Source of the DNA: Solen grandis
Lineage: Eukaryota > Mollusca > Bivalvia > Adapedonta > Solenidae
DNA length: 64,000 nt
Reading direction: 5' to 3'
Assembly: GCA_021229015.1 (NCBI GenBank)
Contig: CM037788.1
Span: forward strand, 49,346,497-49,410,496
Shown: positions 24,367-42,228 of the stretch, in pieces
How the letters are laid out: each line of letters opens with the position of its first letter
Numbering within the stretch: the stretch's first letter is position 1
Notes under the pieces: model-generated
Databases searched by the model: none
What the model saw: only the letters and a program-made list of their open reading frames with translations
Told to the model about the DNA's origin: nothing
Translations under genes and position numbers: made by a program

Positions 24367-24687
24367 CTCAACCAAAAAAGAAACTTTCGAAAGGTTTTAA
24401 TAAATTATTTTTGTACTTAAATGTACAACTTTATTATTTTAAGGTTAAGGATAAAACATTTATTTTCTACAGAAAAATTCATGTTTTTGATAATCTGGTC
24501 ATTAATTTGAATTGTCAATTCAATTTATAAGCCTAATAGAGTCAAATAGGGTCAAAATCAAAATTCAGAAAAATGAGAAGTCACATTTCACACTAACATT
24601 TCAAATTGGAAATACAACTCGATTGTTTACAAGACAATGTTGATTTTTGTTCAGTGTATGTCAATGCTTTGAAAATTTTGTGAATAA

Positions 24688-24689
<2 letters not shown>

Positions 24690-24745
<56 letters not shown>

Positions 24746-24752
24746 CAATTAC

Positions 24753-24796
<44 letters not shown>
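24690..24796. repeat. two (TA)n tracts around a short spacer
   Basis: (TA)n at 24690-24742 and 24755-24796 separated by attcaattacat. The stretch is self-complementary and likely to extrude or to be unstable in assembly. Confidence 0.95.
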
Positions 24797-24798
<2 letters not shown>

Positions 24799-25006
24799 GT
24801 AAGTTGAATTTAGCAAAATAACGGAGATGAAAGTGAGATAAGATATTGTATTGTATATTTGCAATGTAAATTGAATTCAGTAAAATAACGAAGATGAAAG
24901 TGAGATAAGATATTGTATTGTATATTTGTAATGTAAGTTGAATTCAGTAAAATAACGAAGATGAAAGTGAGATAAGATATTGTATTGTATATTTGTAATG
25001 TAAGTT
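24796..25006 (+). repeat. 67-bp tandem repeat, three units
   Basis: aatgtaagttgaattcag recurs at 24796, 24863, 24930 and partly 24997, a strict 67-bp period, each with gaaagtgagataagatatt. The fourth unit breaks off after taagtt. Confidence 0.93.
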
Positions 25007-25452
25007 AACGAAGAATATATTAAGTTGTCTACATCCTTCTTTAATCCTCCAGTGCTCCAGTGCGAAGGAGGTGAGTAAATGAAAAGAAACACAAAAGGAT
25101 AGAGTAAATACAGTTTTTCTGTTGAAGGCACCAGACTTAAATCGCGCGCACGCGTAATTGTGTGTGTGTGTGTTTGTATGTGTCCCTATGCATAGTTCCA
25201 TGACCCACCTATTAGCATATCTTAACAATAGATTACAGTAAGATTTTGTCCCATAAACACGATGATAACAAAGGGGCAAATGTCATTGTTTGTGGCCAAA
25301 CCTATTGCTATTCAAATCAAAGATCGGGTCAGGTACTGACTGATAACTTGTTTAATTAGGGTCCGTCTGCATGCTCGGCTCTGTGGGCGGACCTCGGGCC
25401 AGGTACTATCAATTCAGTTGGAATTCCACCCAGCATTTTGTTTCTAAATATA

Positions 25453-26198
25453 GGCGCTAGTACAGAAGCGTATTAGTGCCACATTGAAACTTATTTTTAT
25501 TTTTTATTTTTGACACTTTAATCTGTAAAATATACACTTTAATATGTAAATTTTACAGTTTAAACTGTAAAACTCACGCTTTTTTCTGTAAATTTTACAC
25601 ATTTATCTGTAAAATTCACCTTTTTTCTGTAAATTTTACACTTTAAACTGTAAACTTCACTTTTTTTCCCCTGTAAATTTTACACTTTAATCTGTAAATT
25701 TTACAGTTTAAACTGTAAAATTCACACTTTTTTTCTGTAAAATTCACACTTTTATCTGCAAAACTTGTTTCTTTCTTTCTTTCATTTTTGTGCTTGCGGT
25801 AGGTCGGTGGTTCTACACGGGTACCTCTGTGTACTCGGGGTCTTTCTCCACCTGTAATTAGCTATATGATTGAAATACTATCGCAGCGACGGTAAACCCC
25901 AATGCAACAACAACAAGATCTTTCAAACCGTTTAAAATTTAATTTAAAATTTTAGAAAAAATAATTTTAAATTAATTTTACAGATTAAACTGTAAAATTT
26001 ACAGAAGAAAGTGTGAATTTTACAGATTAAAGTGTAACATTTACAGTTTAAACTGTAAAATTTACAGAAACAAGTGTGAATTTTTGAGAGAAAAAGTATG
26101 AATTTTACAGTTTAAATTGTAAATTTTACATATTAAAGTGACGAAATTAAAAAAATAATAAGTGTCAATGTGGCACTTATTCTCTTCCGTACGCTAGT
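25453..26198. mobile_element. foldback element with long inverted arms
   Basis: The left end (gcgctagtacagaagcg, then tagtgccacattgaaactta) matches the reverse complement of the right end (actagcgtacggaagag, then aagtgccacattgacactta). Inside each arm are short repeats of the type ctgtaaaattcacactttt (left) and its complement (right). The 18-bp perfect palindrome TTACAGTTTAAACTGTAA occurs at 25553, 25701 and 26041. There is no reading frame. It looks like a foldback or MITE-type DNA transposon; the superfamily is unknown. A SINE tail sits between the arms. Confidence 0.85.
25792..25916 (+). repeat. SINE 3' fragment inside foldback element
   Basis: cttgcggtaggtcggtggtt to gcgacggtaaaccccaa(caa)n closely matches the inserted SINE at 45211-45356, apart from a short deletion (gctatatgat versus gctggacgtcgctatatg). 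It occupies the loop of the foldback element. Confidence 0.8.
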
Positions 26199-26231
26199 CA
26201 GAATGAGTAGAACTTTTCGTACGACCCGACA

Positions 26232-26254
26232 GTATATATATATATATATATATA
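26232..26254. repeat. (TA)n microsatellite upstream of Hsp70 exon 1
   Basis: About 11 TA dinucleotides, 110-130 bp before the ATG at 26363. It could act as a TATA-like element, but no heat-shock element (arrays of nGAAn) was found next to it. Confidence 0.8.
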
Positions 26255-26362
26255 TCGTGCAATAGACTTCCTGTTTTGAGAAAATCTATCCTTACCTTGG
26301 CATAATGACATAGGGTCTTTATACCTTTAAAATCATCTTTGTGGACTTTTACCATCCTAAAT

Positions 26363-26517
26363 ATGGGAGAAATATCGAGCAAATTTGGATTAATAGCTGT
26401 TGTAGTCTTAAGCCTATTGTATGCACGTTACAGTGACTATATAATTTTATTTGGTAAGGACAAGCATGAACGAAGCGAGCCCATTCTTGGAATTGATGTT
26501 GGTTCAGCATATATGAG
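26363..26517 (+). CDS. Hsp70-like gene exon 1 (copy B)
   Basis: The exon starts at ATG 26363 in a good context (A at -3, G at +4) and ends at gag|gtatgt. It encodes 51 residues: a short polar start, a hydrophobic stretch (about residues 8-30, with LIAVVVLSLLY), a charged linker (GKDKHERSEP) and the first phosphate loop GIDVGSAYM. The last two bases (AG) join the first base of exon 2 at 46062 to give Ser, continuing as SAAIFIDGD, which matches the Hsp70 order around GIDLGTTYS without a gap. The hydrophobic start is either a signal peptide or a type II anchor, as in ER Hsp70s. Intron 1 would then be 19.5 kb. A (TA)n tract sits about 110-130 bp upstream. Confidence 0.82.
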
Positions 26518-26945
26518 GTATGTACTTTGGTTTAAAATTTAGAACGGTCACTGTCAGTTGTTTGAAAATACTATGTAAAATCAACTTTCATATGGTTTTT
26601 ACATTAATTTAAAATAATCATTGCATTTATCAAACCTTTAAGTCAACATTTATGGCCAGTGTGGTAATTTAAGACAATCATTGCGACATTCAACTCAATT
26701 ATAGTAAGTGACAGCAAATGGGATCACACCAAAAGTAATTTTACATTGTTCAACTTATAAGTATTGTACATACCTACCGATGAGTGATTGGGTTCGTTAT
26801 AGTGAAATACTGGACATCGTCGGATACCTAGACTGCCTATTCCGTCTCAATGCATATGTTAATCGTGGGATACTTGACAAAAGCTCCGTCGTTTGAAAGA
26901 TATTGATAAGGACTTCAATGATGCATCCAAAATACTGAATATAAC

Positions 26946-27186
26946 ACACACACACACACACACACACACAGCGCGCTTCAGCCTGTATATGTGAATATGT
27001 AAAATCTAAATTAGTGAAACGGGTAGATAACAGCACATGCGGTCCACACCATAAATACTAAGAACTATCGTTGAAAATCTGATAATTTGCTCGATATTTT
27101 TAAAAGTATCGTATTTTACTCGGAAATAGAAATCCAAGCACGTCGCCATATTGAAAGATCGCTTTAAGAATTACATCGCTGACGAT

Positions 27187-27221
<35 letters not shown>

Positions 27222-27334
27222 AATAGAATCCAAATCTGGGCTATGGTGGTAAGTCGAAGATTCTGACTCCTTCACTCGTGGCCTCCCTCATTCTGTAATT
27301 AGCTGAACTTCTAAATTACCCCCCCCCCCCCCCG
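26946..27334. repeat. simple repeats in Hsp70 intron 1
   Basis: (CA)n at about 26945-26970, (GA)n at about 27189-27217 and a C run at about 27319-27334. Further (GA)n lies at 28327-28356 and (TA)n at 28607-28644. No gene among them. Confidence 0.9.
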
Positions 27335-27353
27335 CTAAAAAAGAACAAACCAT

Positions 27354-27506
27354 TCATAAGCACAAACGCGAATAATACACACATTCAATACGTGGAATCG
27401 CAACCCGATAGTCTTTTATGAAGTATTACCTTATATTTGTTACTAAATAAAGGAGCGTGTGATCCACTTCCCTGTATAGGTTAGGGTTTACGTGTACGTA
27501 TGTCTA
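27354..27506 (+). repeat. diverged direct repeat, right copy
   Basis: Right copy of the repeat described at 24182-24366, about 3.2 kb downstream and in the same orientation. No coding potential. Confidence 0.65.
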
Positions 27507-27663
27507 CGGGAATAGCGAAGCGCAGCGTAACGAAGCCATACTATGGAACGCCGTAACTGTCTTATGTTGAGAAATTTCAAGTTGTTTTGTTCGTTTAAGG
27601 TCCTTTCTTGTTAAAATAGTATCATATTATCTCAAGTTGTTGCACTTTTGTGGCAACTTAATA

Positions 27664-28072
27664 TGACATCTTGTCTGATGAATGTGTGATCTCGTCTAAT
27701 GTGCATGTGATTATGTTCAAACAGCGTGTTATCCTGTCAGACATGCGTAATATTATGTTTAAGTGTCGTGGTATCGTGTTCGTATAACGTGATATCATGT
27801 CGGACATGCGTGTTATTTTGTCAAAGTGTCGTGGTATCTTGACCATATTAAGTGTTATCATGGTTTGTCATATCAAGATGCTTTCTTGTCTAAAACATCA
27901 TGATATCATGTCTAAACGGCATGATGTTTTGTCATAATGAAATGATATCTTGTTAAATTGGCATGTTGTCTTCTCCAAACGGCATATTGTCTTGCCATAC
28001 TGGGTTGCTGTCTTATTGTCATAACGATTTGCTGTTATTTCCAAAAGACATGTTGTTTTGTCAGAACGTCAT
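27664..28072 (-). repeat. degenerate ~21-bp repeat array, inverted orientation
   Basis: Blocks such as cttgtctaaa..atcat, catgtctaaacggcatgatg and cttgttaaattggcatgttg follow each other at ~21 bp. Their reverse complement matches the acatcatgtcgttttgacaa consensus of the arrays at 7382-8480 and 35380-42228. The divergence is high, as in 7950-8480. Confidence 0.75.
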
Positions 28073-28110
28073 AATACGAGGGTCATCCAGAAATGAATGA
28101 GAGTTGCTTA
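28073..28110 (+). mobile_element. possible mariner-type terminal repeat
   Basis: taatacgagggtcatccaga resembles the acgaggg-type terminal repeats of mariner elements. No matching second end or transposase was found, so this is weak. Confidence 0.25.
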
Positions 28111-28324
28111 ATTACGTAAAAACTACAAGTGTTACTCACAAAATCGAATAGTTCCGATAATAACAATTAAAATTAATATTTTACATACGTTTTATGATGA
28201 TTCAAAAAGTATTTATTCAATGTTTCTATACTTTAGATCTGTAAAATAAACTTAAATCCGCATTAAATGTTTTCTTTTTGAAAGATACTTGTCATTGAGC
28301 CCATTGCAACTCTGCAGGGAGATT

Positions 28325-28355
<31 letters not shown>

Positions 28356-28605
28356 TAAAAGAGAGTGAGAGTCTATATGTATTGAATATAATATAAACGT
28401 AACTAGTTATATATATAAAAAGAATAAAAAAATAATATTGCAAAATATTTCAAAATATTTAAACTTGAGTATTAGATACATATTTTGTATTTGTAAGAAT
28501 GCGCAATGTATTGTTGTAAATCCAATGTATATACCAGACTTCTTAGTCTAATGTCTTGAACCTTTTATGAAATTGGTTTTTGTTTTTATTTTATTGTTTT
28601 ATAAA

Positions 28606-28648
<43 letters not shown>

Positions 28649-28942
28649 GAACGAGCTAACACATCAAGGCCAAAACATTTGACGTTAACACTTTACCATT
28701 TTGCATGTCTGTAAATTATCACGTTCGTGCACAGCTATTTTGCCTTAATTTTGTCTTATCAAGTATCTTTCAATTCTTTGTTTTTAATAACGAAACAAAA
28801 TTCATTTGAGAACAGTTTATTTAATGTTAAGTAAAGATTAGTAAAGACTTTGACAGGTATCCGAGAATACCATCCACTGTCCGAAAATCCCGACATTAAC
28901 TCAGGTACTAGTTTCCTGCCTTTTAATAAAATATAAAAACCA

Positions 28943-29184
28943 GGGGCCCGTTTCACTAAACTTCGCACTAATAAAAATCTTCGTAAGCATAAATTCACAG
29001 ACGTAAAATAGTATTTTTCCTGTGAATTTTTCTTTACAAAAAGTATTGTATTTGTGTATTGTAATATATTGGGTCATCTTTCTTCATGTTTTATTGTGAA
29101 AATAAGCCATTAGTACAAAAGTAGAACAGAAGACTTACGACTAAGATTATATTTGTTTGTACGAAGTTTAGTGAAACGGGCCCC
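28943..29184. mobile_element. MITE with 23-bp terminal inverted repeats (copy B)
   Basis: Same element at the same position in copy B, almost identical over its 242 bp, so its insertion predates the segmental duplication. Confidence 0.8.
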
Positions 29185-30235
29185 AGCACTTACAATCAAA
29201 ACATAAACCAACTTAAGAAGGACATAAACATATAATTTAACTAAAAACAATACCATTTTTTCAAAACTCATGAACTTATACCTTCACTAAGCTGTAGGTA
29301 TCCGGGAATACCCGATACCGCTCTCATAAATTGTCAATGGTAATTGAAAACAAATTTAGAAAAATAATAAGCGTCAAAATCCAACGACAGTCGAAAATAT
29401 TATTTCCAAAACGGCGTCTTGAGTTGACAGTGAATTCTAAACAAGCCTGTAACAAGTATGGGGCACATATAGAGACAAATTCTATAAACATCAGTTCTGT
29501 GACAGATTGATGTGCAAAATTTAAGATGATCCAAATAAGAAAAAAACAAAACAAAACAAAAAACACTATCACACTCAAAGTTACAGGGTTCCCACTGGGT
29601 TTGTAACTGGGGTGCAGTTACTGATTTCCTTATAAAACTTTGTATTCTTTCATATGGAGAGTCCCTATAATTTTTGGGGTACATCAGGCCAATTTTGGTG
29701 GTAAAAACCCAACACAGGTGGTAAATGGGCATGCAATTGGACTAGATCTACCAACATAACTTGATCATGGGGATTTATCAACATAAAAATGAAAAGAATA
29801 ACTCAAATTTCATTTAAATTCCAAGAATTGTGAGAAAAAAATATTTAATTGAGAAAATAGTAATTTTGGGGAAAATTGTCTGTTTTTGGCAAGGGCCTGG
29901 GGAAACCACCTGTAAAAAGTGGTAAAATCACTGATTTCAGATGAAAAAGATGGAGGTTTAATGAAAGCAGATTGTTCACAGATGGTCATTGACTACGACT
30001 GTGGGTTCAATTCCAGTAGGACCAACATTTTCCTTTGAACATTTTTTTCTGTAATACACTTAAAAGATTTAGGACTTTTTACCGGTAAATACATTGCTTT
30101 ATTTTATATTTATTTCTTGTGTACATAATCATAATATCTATAGACGTTAACTGGATACATGATGCTTAGTTTAATAACTTCCTTTAAAAAGGCTAAAAAC
30201 AAGGTATTAATTGGAATTTTTAATTATTCTGTATT

Positions 30236-30892
30236 GTTCCGATCTGTTGTATAATTAGGTCACAGGCCTAGAGTTTAGATATATGATGTGTGGCTTTGTC
30301 TAGTAGACCTCTACCAAGTTTGTTCAAATCATGACCCCAGGGTCAAAATTGGCCCCGCCCCAGAGGTCACCTGATTTGACATAGAGTTTTAAATGAAAAA
30401 AAACAAACATTCTTTTCAGAAACCACAAGGCCTGGAGTATAGATATTTGGTGTGTAACATTGCTTCAAGGACATCTACCAAGTTTGTTGAAATTATGGCC
30501 CTTGGGTCAAAATTGGCTCCACCTAAGGGGTCACTTGATTTTACATAGACTTAAATAGGAAAACTAGCAAAAATCTTCTTGTCAGAAACTAAAAGGCCTG
30601 GAGTTTATATATTGGGTATGTAATATGGACTAGTAGACATCTTTCAACTTTGTTAAATTTTTTGCCCGGGGTCAAAATTTGTCACGACCCATGGGTCACT
30701 TGATTTTACATATAGGCTTTCATCGGAAAAAACTAGAAAAATCAACTTATCAGAAACTAAAAGGCCTGGAGTTTAGACATTTGGTGTGTTACATGTATCA
30801 AGTTTGTTCAGATCATGGCCCTGGGGCCAAAATTGGCCCGACCCAGGGGTTACTTAATTTTACATAGACTTATATAGGAGAGTCTTTAAAAG
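30236..30892 (+). repeat. pearl-like core repeats (copy B)
   Basis: Counterpart of 2310-2995. The left ~60 bp (30176-30240) differ strongly from copy A, suggesting a local replacement or deletion. The repeat units themselves are nearly identical. Confidence 0.7.
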
Positions 30893-31804
30893 ATCTTGTC
30901 TGAAACCACAAGATCATGAGTTTAGATATTGATATAGCTATGACCATTAAAATTTGGACCGCAGGTACAGTTTTTATGTGGAATTGCAATTATTTTGCTG
31001 TACTTCTTTATAGATTTTGTATTCAGTATGACTGTTACATAAAAGGCAATGAAGGCAATATTTCTCAGGTGAGAGATTCAGGGCCATCATGACACTGTTG
31101 TTGTTTTTGTTATTTTTTTAAAGCATTACTCATGCACTATGAGACATATAACCTTGAAACTTCATAAGTGAAAAGACCTCACAAAGGAGAATTGCAGTGC
31201 ACATGAACCCATATTCTGCAAATAACATTTTTGGACTAATTGTTCATTGTTTAATTTCATTTTCAATTAAGTTTTGTATGAGACATATAACCTTGAAGCT
31301 TGAAGGAGGTAGACATTATGGACAAGAATTGCAGTACACTAGAGCATAATCCATTTCCAATGTTTCTTGTTGGAGTTTTTTTCCGCTTTTATACAATTTT
31401 GTATCCTTGAGATAACTCCAGTTTGACTCATGCTATAGAAATAAAATTTCACTTATGGAAAGAAATTAATGAGAGAACGTGTCATGCACAAAGTTCATAA
31501 CTCTGGCCTCATTATTTTTGGAGTTATTCCCCCTTTTCACAATTTTTTGACCGCAAGATAACTCTTCTTATGTTCCAGTTATGGAAAGAAATTGATAAGA
31601 GGAAGTGTCACACACGAGGTCCATAACTCTATACGGAACTTGAACAATATAGTCAACCCTTTAACTTAAACTATTTGCATATGTCACTGTGTGCCTTAGT
31701 GTATTTGTGTGTAGAAACATCAGTTTTCTACGAGAACAAATCTCTAGTTTAACTTTATATTCTTTTGGACACTTGTATAAATTTAATCTTCATTTCTTTT
31801 TCAG

Positions 31805-32058
31805 CTGGAAGAAAACGAAGCTTAATACTTGCAAATATACTGCAGTTTGTTACCAGTTCTGATGGAGAGACAGTGTTGGGGTTTAAAATACAGCCCTCAT
31901 TGGTATTCTATAAAGTGACACAAGGCTTCCTTCCTAGCACTTGTGTAAATACTTTAACACTGCCACGCCCTTCTCTAACAACAAAACTTTTTCCTCAGCC
32001 AGAACTGTTCAATCTGTATGGCTATGCCTTTTCCAATGAATACTATGGTTTACAGTGA
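31805..32058 (+). CDS. terminal exon of a HECT-domain E3 ligase-like gene (copy B)
   Basis: Counterpart of 3790-4043 with the same reading frame, stop and catalytic-type STCVNTLTLP motif. The acceptor here is tttcag (31802-31804) rather than tttag. The exon protein is identical in the two copies, and I saw no nonsense or frameshift change in either. That contrasts with the neighbouring integrase gene, which is broken. No upstream HECT exon is found between the copy B start and this exon. Confidence 0.6.
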
Positions 32059-32677
32059 ACACTTTATCCATATTAATGGCTATTTCACTATAGTTGGCCC
32101 CTATCATGTTTTAATATGTTAACGGTATATACCTATCAAAAGCATATATAAGTAAAGCAATGTGTGTGTTACCTTTAGAGAGTAAAGTTATGCTTATTTT
32201 ATAGTTCACAAAATTTTATGCAAAAAAAAAAAAAAAAAAAAAAAAAATCACTTGTTCTGTGTGTCTCACAATTTTAGGCATTCTGCTGTCTCACTTCATT
32301 TTATGCTGTTTAACATTAATATAAGAGTTAAAGAAAAATATTCTAAATTCGAATTTGGTGTATATGTTTTATGTGAAACAGCTGTTAACATGTTGTCTCA
32401 TTGAAAATTCACACTTCCTTCAAAATCTTTAACCTCCTTACTTTGAAAATATCAACGTGTCAATAAAGTTCATTTTGACATTCAGTTTATCGAAAAAAAT
32501 TAAAGTTAAGCATCCTTTTAGTAGTTTTACACCAGTTTGTTTTCAATAATTAACCATTGTACATATCCTGAAGGTTATCGTATGCTTAGACATAGTTATC
32601 ACTTGTGCAAGTGATAGCTACTGCGTGTGCATCCAGAAGGTATCAAGTTTGCACACTATGGTTATCATGCGCGCACC

Positions 32678-32716
<39 letters not shown>

Positions 32717-33065
32717 TTAATTTAAAAAAAGTCAGTGGTTCTTGGATTTGGCCATTACTTGAACCCACAAAATTCAGTTCCATTGTCATATAATAGTAAC
32801 CTACGACTGGATCTCACTGCCCTTATGCTTGATAAATGAAATTGATAGAGTATGAAACTGTAAAATTGGCATTTTAAATATAATTAAATTTGGCTGAGAC
32901 CTTGTAGCCATAAACATTGCTTCTAATTAAGTGAGTTAAAATGATGTGAATGACCGAGGAGAGAATATAAAGTGAAAATTTAGCTTCAATATTCAAAGGA
33001 AATAATTCTAAGACTTACAGATCAGATATACCCATATTCATTTAAATATTACAGCTATATATAAA

Positions 33066-33246
33066 GCACGTAATAGCTACTACATGCGCACGTAAAACTA
33101 CTTCGTGCGCACGTAATAGCTTCTACGTTCGCACGTAGAGCTACTACGTGCGCATGTAATAGCTACTACGTGCGCACGTAATAGCTACTGCGTTCGCACG
33201 TAAAGATACTATGTGCGCACGTAATAGCTACTACGTGCGCACGTAA
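33066..33246. repeat. palindromic CpG-rich minisatellite (copy B)
   Basis: Counterpart of 5048-5240, shorter by about one unit at its left end. The order of variant units is otherwise conserved. Confidence 0.9.
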
Positions 33247-33272
33247 TATAAAAATTATCTTCCATGTCCCCT

Positions 33273-35196
33273 TTATGCCACCGTATGGATTGGATCGAGA
33301 ATATCTAGAATGTTTTCATCTTCCATAAAACTAAAAAGTGCATAGTAGTGCATAAGCACACCGTCATAGACATCTCGCCAGAGTCGTTCAATGCTTTGAT
33401 TGTGGGTACTCTTGCCTGTAAGAATTCCACCACTACCCCGTTTTTCGTACATGAATTCTGCAATTTTAGCATTTTCCATTCCCATATCAGTGCGGACACG
33501 ACAAGGTGTGCCATACACGTTTGTTCCTTCTATGAATACATCAAAGAGTGAGTCGGCTCGGTTGTTGTCTAAGCATTTTAAGACAGTGACCATTCTACTG
33601 AATCCATCAATAGCTCCGGCAATAATGAATCTCCACCTTATAAGTTTATGATTGGTATCGAAATGCCAAATTTCGTTCGGATACCGTGTATGGTAGATCC
33701 GTTGGTGAAAACGACCAGTCCGTCTTTTTGCTAGTCCATATTTGTCATGCATGCGAAGAATATCTCGAAGGCGGTATCTTTCAACCTAATAAAAAGTTGA
33801 TTGATAATTTAAGTTGTTCCGTGTAAGAAATAAATGATGTTATTTACTTCAGGGTTAAAGCACAAAAGAAACAAAAAAAAATTAAAAAAATAATAATTTC
33901 GAGTATGGCCTTTCAGGCAGTATCCGCACAAGCATCATCCCTTTATATGCTGAATTCCGATACATGTATTTTCTCCATAAATGGAGACATAACAATATAA
34001 GGCTCACAAATGTTCATTTTATTTTAAAAACTGTAAAGTCGGTGAGCGTGCTCACGAAACTTAAAGACTGTAAGATGCATTTTTTTAATTGTTAACACAT
34101 GTATGTATTATACTATAGACATGAGCGATTAAGAACAGTAGATTCCTTAAGATGACAGAATACAAATATACAAAATCCAACAATTTGCTAAAGAAAAAGG
34201 CCAAATCGAATCATAAGATCTATACACGCATTCGGGCACTGTGGACCAGTGGTTGCGGATCCAGAGGTTGGTGGTTCGAGTCTCATTGGGAGGAAATAAG
34301 TTCTTCAAAACATACTAATCCCTCTCAACGGTTCTTGGGTTGGGCCAGTACTTTTAGCTTTTGAAGGCCATAAAAACTATTGCTTCAACCAAACTGGAAA
34401 TGGATTGATATAAGGAATTAATCGTTGTTGATGAACCGTGTTGGGTTGATTAAGGTGTGGCGCTGATCCCTGTTTTGATAATTATTCGACTTATACATTT
34501 ATAGGCCCCGATTGATATACTCGAGGTCTGATTAGGCATTTGACAGTCCATAGTTTACATCGGTAATATTTGGTATGTCTGCCTATATGTAGACAGGGAA
34601 ATATTTATAAAAAAACATAGTCATAATATATTCATTAAATGTGAGAGGATAATGACTAACGTTTTTTTTTTCACTTTAAATTAATAAAAAGATAATGTTT
34701 TCTTACATTTACATTTTTCTGACGTAGGATCTCGGTCAACATCCGTTATCCAGATCTAGGGAACTCCTGAAGGGTCTGTTTCACTATTACAGTCAGTTCC
34801 TCATCACTGATTTCTGTGAAGTTTAATTTACTAAGTCCAAACATGCGCATGCGTCTATATATAGTAATTTCAGAAACTCTCAGTAATTGAGCAATTTCAC
34901 TTATTTGAAACCCAATACCGATGAGTAATTCTAGGTTTTCCTTTGGTATCAGGTATGAAGGCGTTCCACCAAAATTGCTTTGATGAGAGATGGGTTCCGT
35001 AGACCCGTATGGAACACATGCTATCCCTAATCTCATTATTTCTGCTCTGTCTCTCAAGCCAAGACAGTTCATTTCATACAACGGCATCTTGCAAACAATG
35101 TCAGGTGTTATCTTTCCTGGAGAATAAACTTTCAAGATGTTTCAATCAATTTTATGTAAAACGTCGTCCATATTTGCTTTCGCATCAAGCATTAAA
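33273..35196 (-). pseudogene. broken SAM/HTH/rve-integrase gene (copy B)
   Basis: Counterpart of 5267-7195. The integrase exon (33785-33273) keeps the three acidic residues, and the same TAA interrupts exon 1, so the nonsense change predates the duplication. In addition, the 5' end of exon 1 (about 35110-35196) has small deletions (ttttccc to tttcc, ccaatt to caatt) that shift the SAM frame. These lie at the start of a stretch rich in homopolymer deletions and may be sequencing error rather than real decay. Confidence 0.75.
34230..34370 (+). repeat. tRNA-derived SINE (copy B)
   Basis: Identical placement and almost identical sequence to 6232-6372, so it was inserted before the duplication. 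Confidence 0.6.
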
Positions 35197-35379
35197 CATA
35201 AGATCGTGATTTAAACCGCACTGTTCAATAAAATATACGTGGTGGAGAATATTTGTGAACAGGATCTTCTCGTATTTTTTGTTTAAAAAATGCATTTGTC
35301 ATTTGTCGTTGTGCAAAAATAATATACATTTTAAGAATTCAGTTTCAACGCACACTTTGAACACATTCTTTTTATTCAA

Positions 35380-35875
35380 GATAGCATGTCGTTTGAACAA
35401 AACAGAATACCGTTTTGACAAGACACACGTTTAACATCATTTCGTTAAAATTGTATATAGGACACATTTGTTTGAAACACATTTAAAAACAATATTCGTT
35501 TTACAAGACAACATTTCGATTTAGATAAGCAGCATGTTTTGAACAAACAGAATCGTTTGACAGACAACATTTCGATTTGATAAGCAGCATGTCGTTTAAC
35601 AAAACAGAATCGGTTTTGAACAAGACAACATTTCGATTTGATGCAGCATGTGTTTGAACAAAACAGAATACGTTTTGACAAGACAACATTTCGATTTGAT
35701 AAGGCAGCATGTCGTTTGAACAAACAGATACCGTTTTGACAAGCAGCATTCGATTTGATAAGCAGCATGTCGTTTTGAACAAACAGAACCGTTTTGACAA
35801 TCAGCATTTCGATTTGTATAAGGCAGCATGTCGTTTTGAAACAAAACGATGAATACCAGTTTTGACAAGACAGCA
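35380..35875 (+). repeat. 63-bp satellite, error-rich (copy B)
   Basis: Counterpart of 7382-7718 but with frequent one-base deletions, mostly in homopolymers, that blur the 63-bp period. About eight units by eye. Confidence 0.85.
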
Positions 35876-41804
<5,929 letters not shown>

Positions 41805-41813
41805 ATGAAAATT

Positions 41814-42228
41814 GTTTAGACAAAGAAGAATTTCATTTGAACAAGATATCATGCAGCTTCAACAAAGCAATCGTACAGACTTCACATGATATAATGTTGC
41901 TTTGAAAGGAGATCAGGTCATTATGACACGATAGCAGATCGTTTTGACTAGATAACACATACCTGGAGCCTGACATTACGATATTTTGACATGATAGAGC
42001 TTTGATATGACAAGATATCACATGCTGTGTACATGAAGAAATTACGTATGGCAAGATCACATCGTTAATTGACAAGATAAAACAATCAGTTGGTCGGTTA
42101 ACAGAGTGATTTGACAAAACAGCATATAAATTCGGGAAGATGAATAACACTTTGACAGGATGGCATATTTACCTGACAAGAAACTATATATTTTATACAA
42201 GACAACATAGTATTCGAACAGCACAACT
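41814..42228 (+). repeat. degenerate ~21-bp repeat array (copy B)
   Basis: Rejoins copy A homology at the equivalent of about 8063. The portion of the degenerate array equivalent to 7950-8060 in copy A has been replaced by the expanded 43-bp array. Confidence 0.75.

Noticed and set aside
26339..26362. Upstream in-frame extension of Hsp70 exon 1
   Set aside because: It begins with TTG. The first ATG, in a good context, is at 26363.
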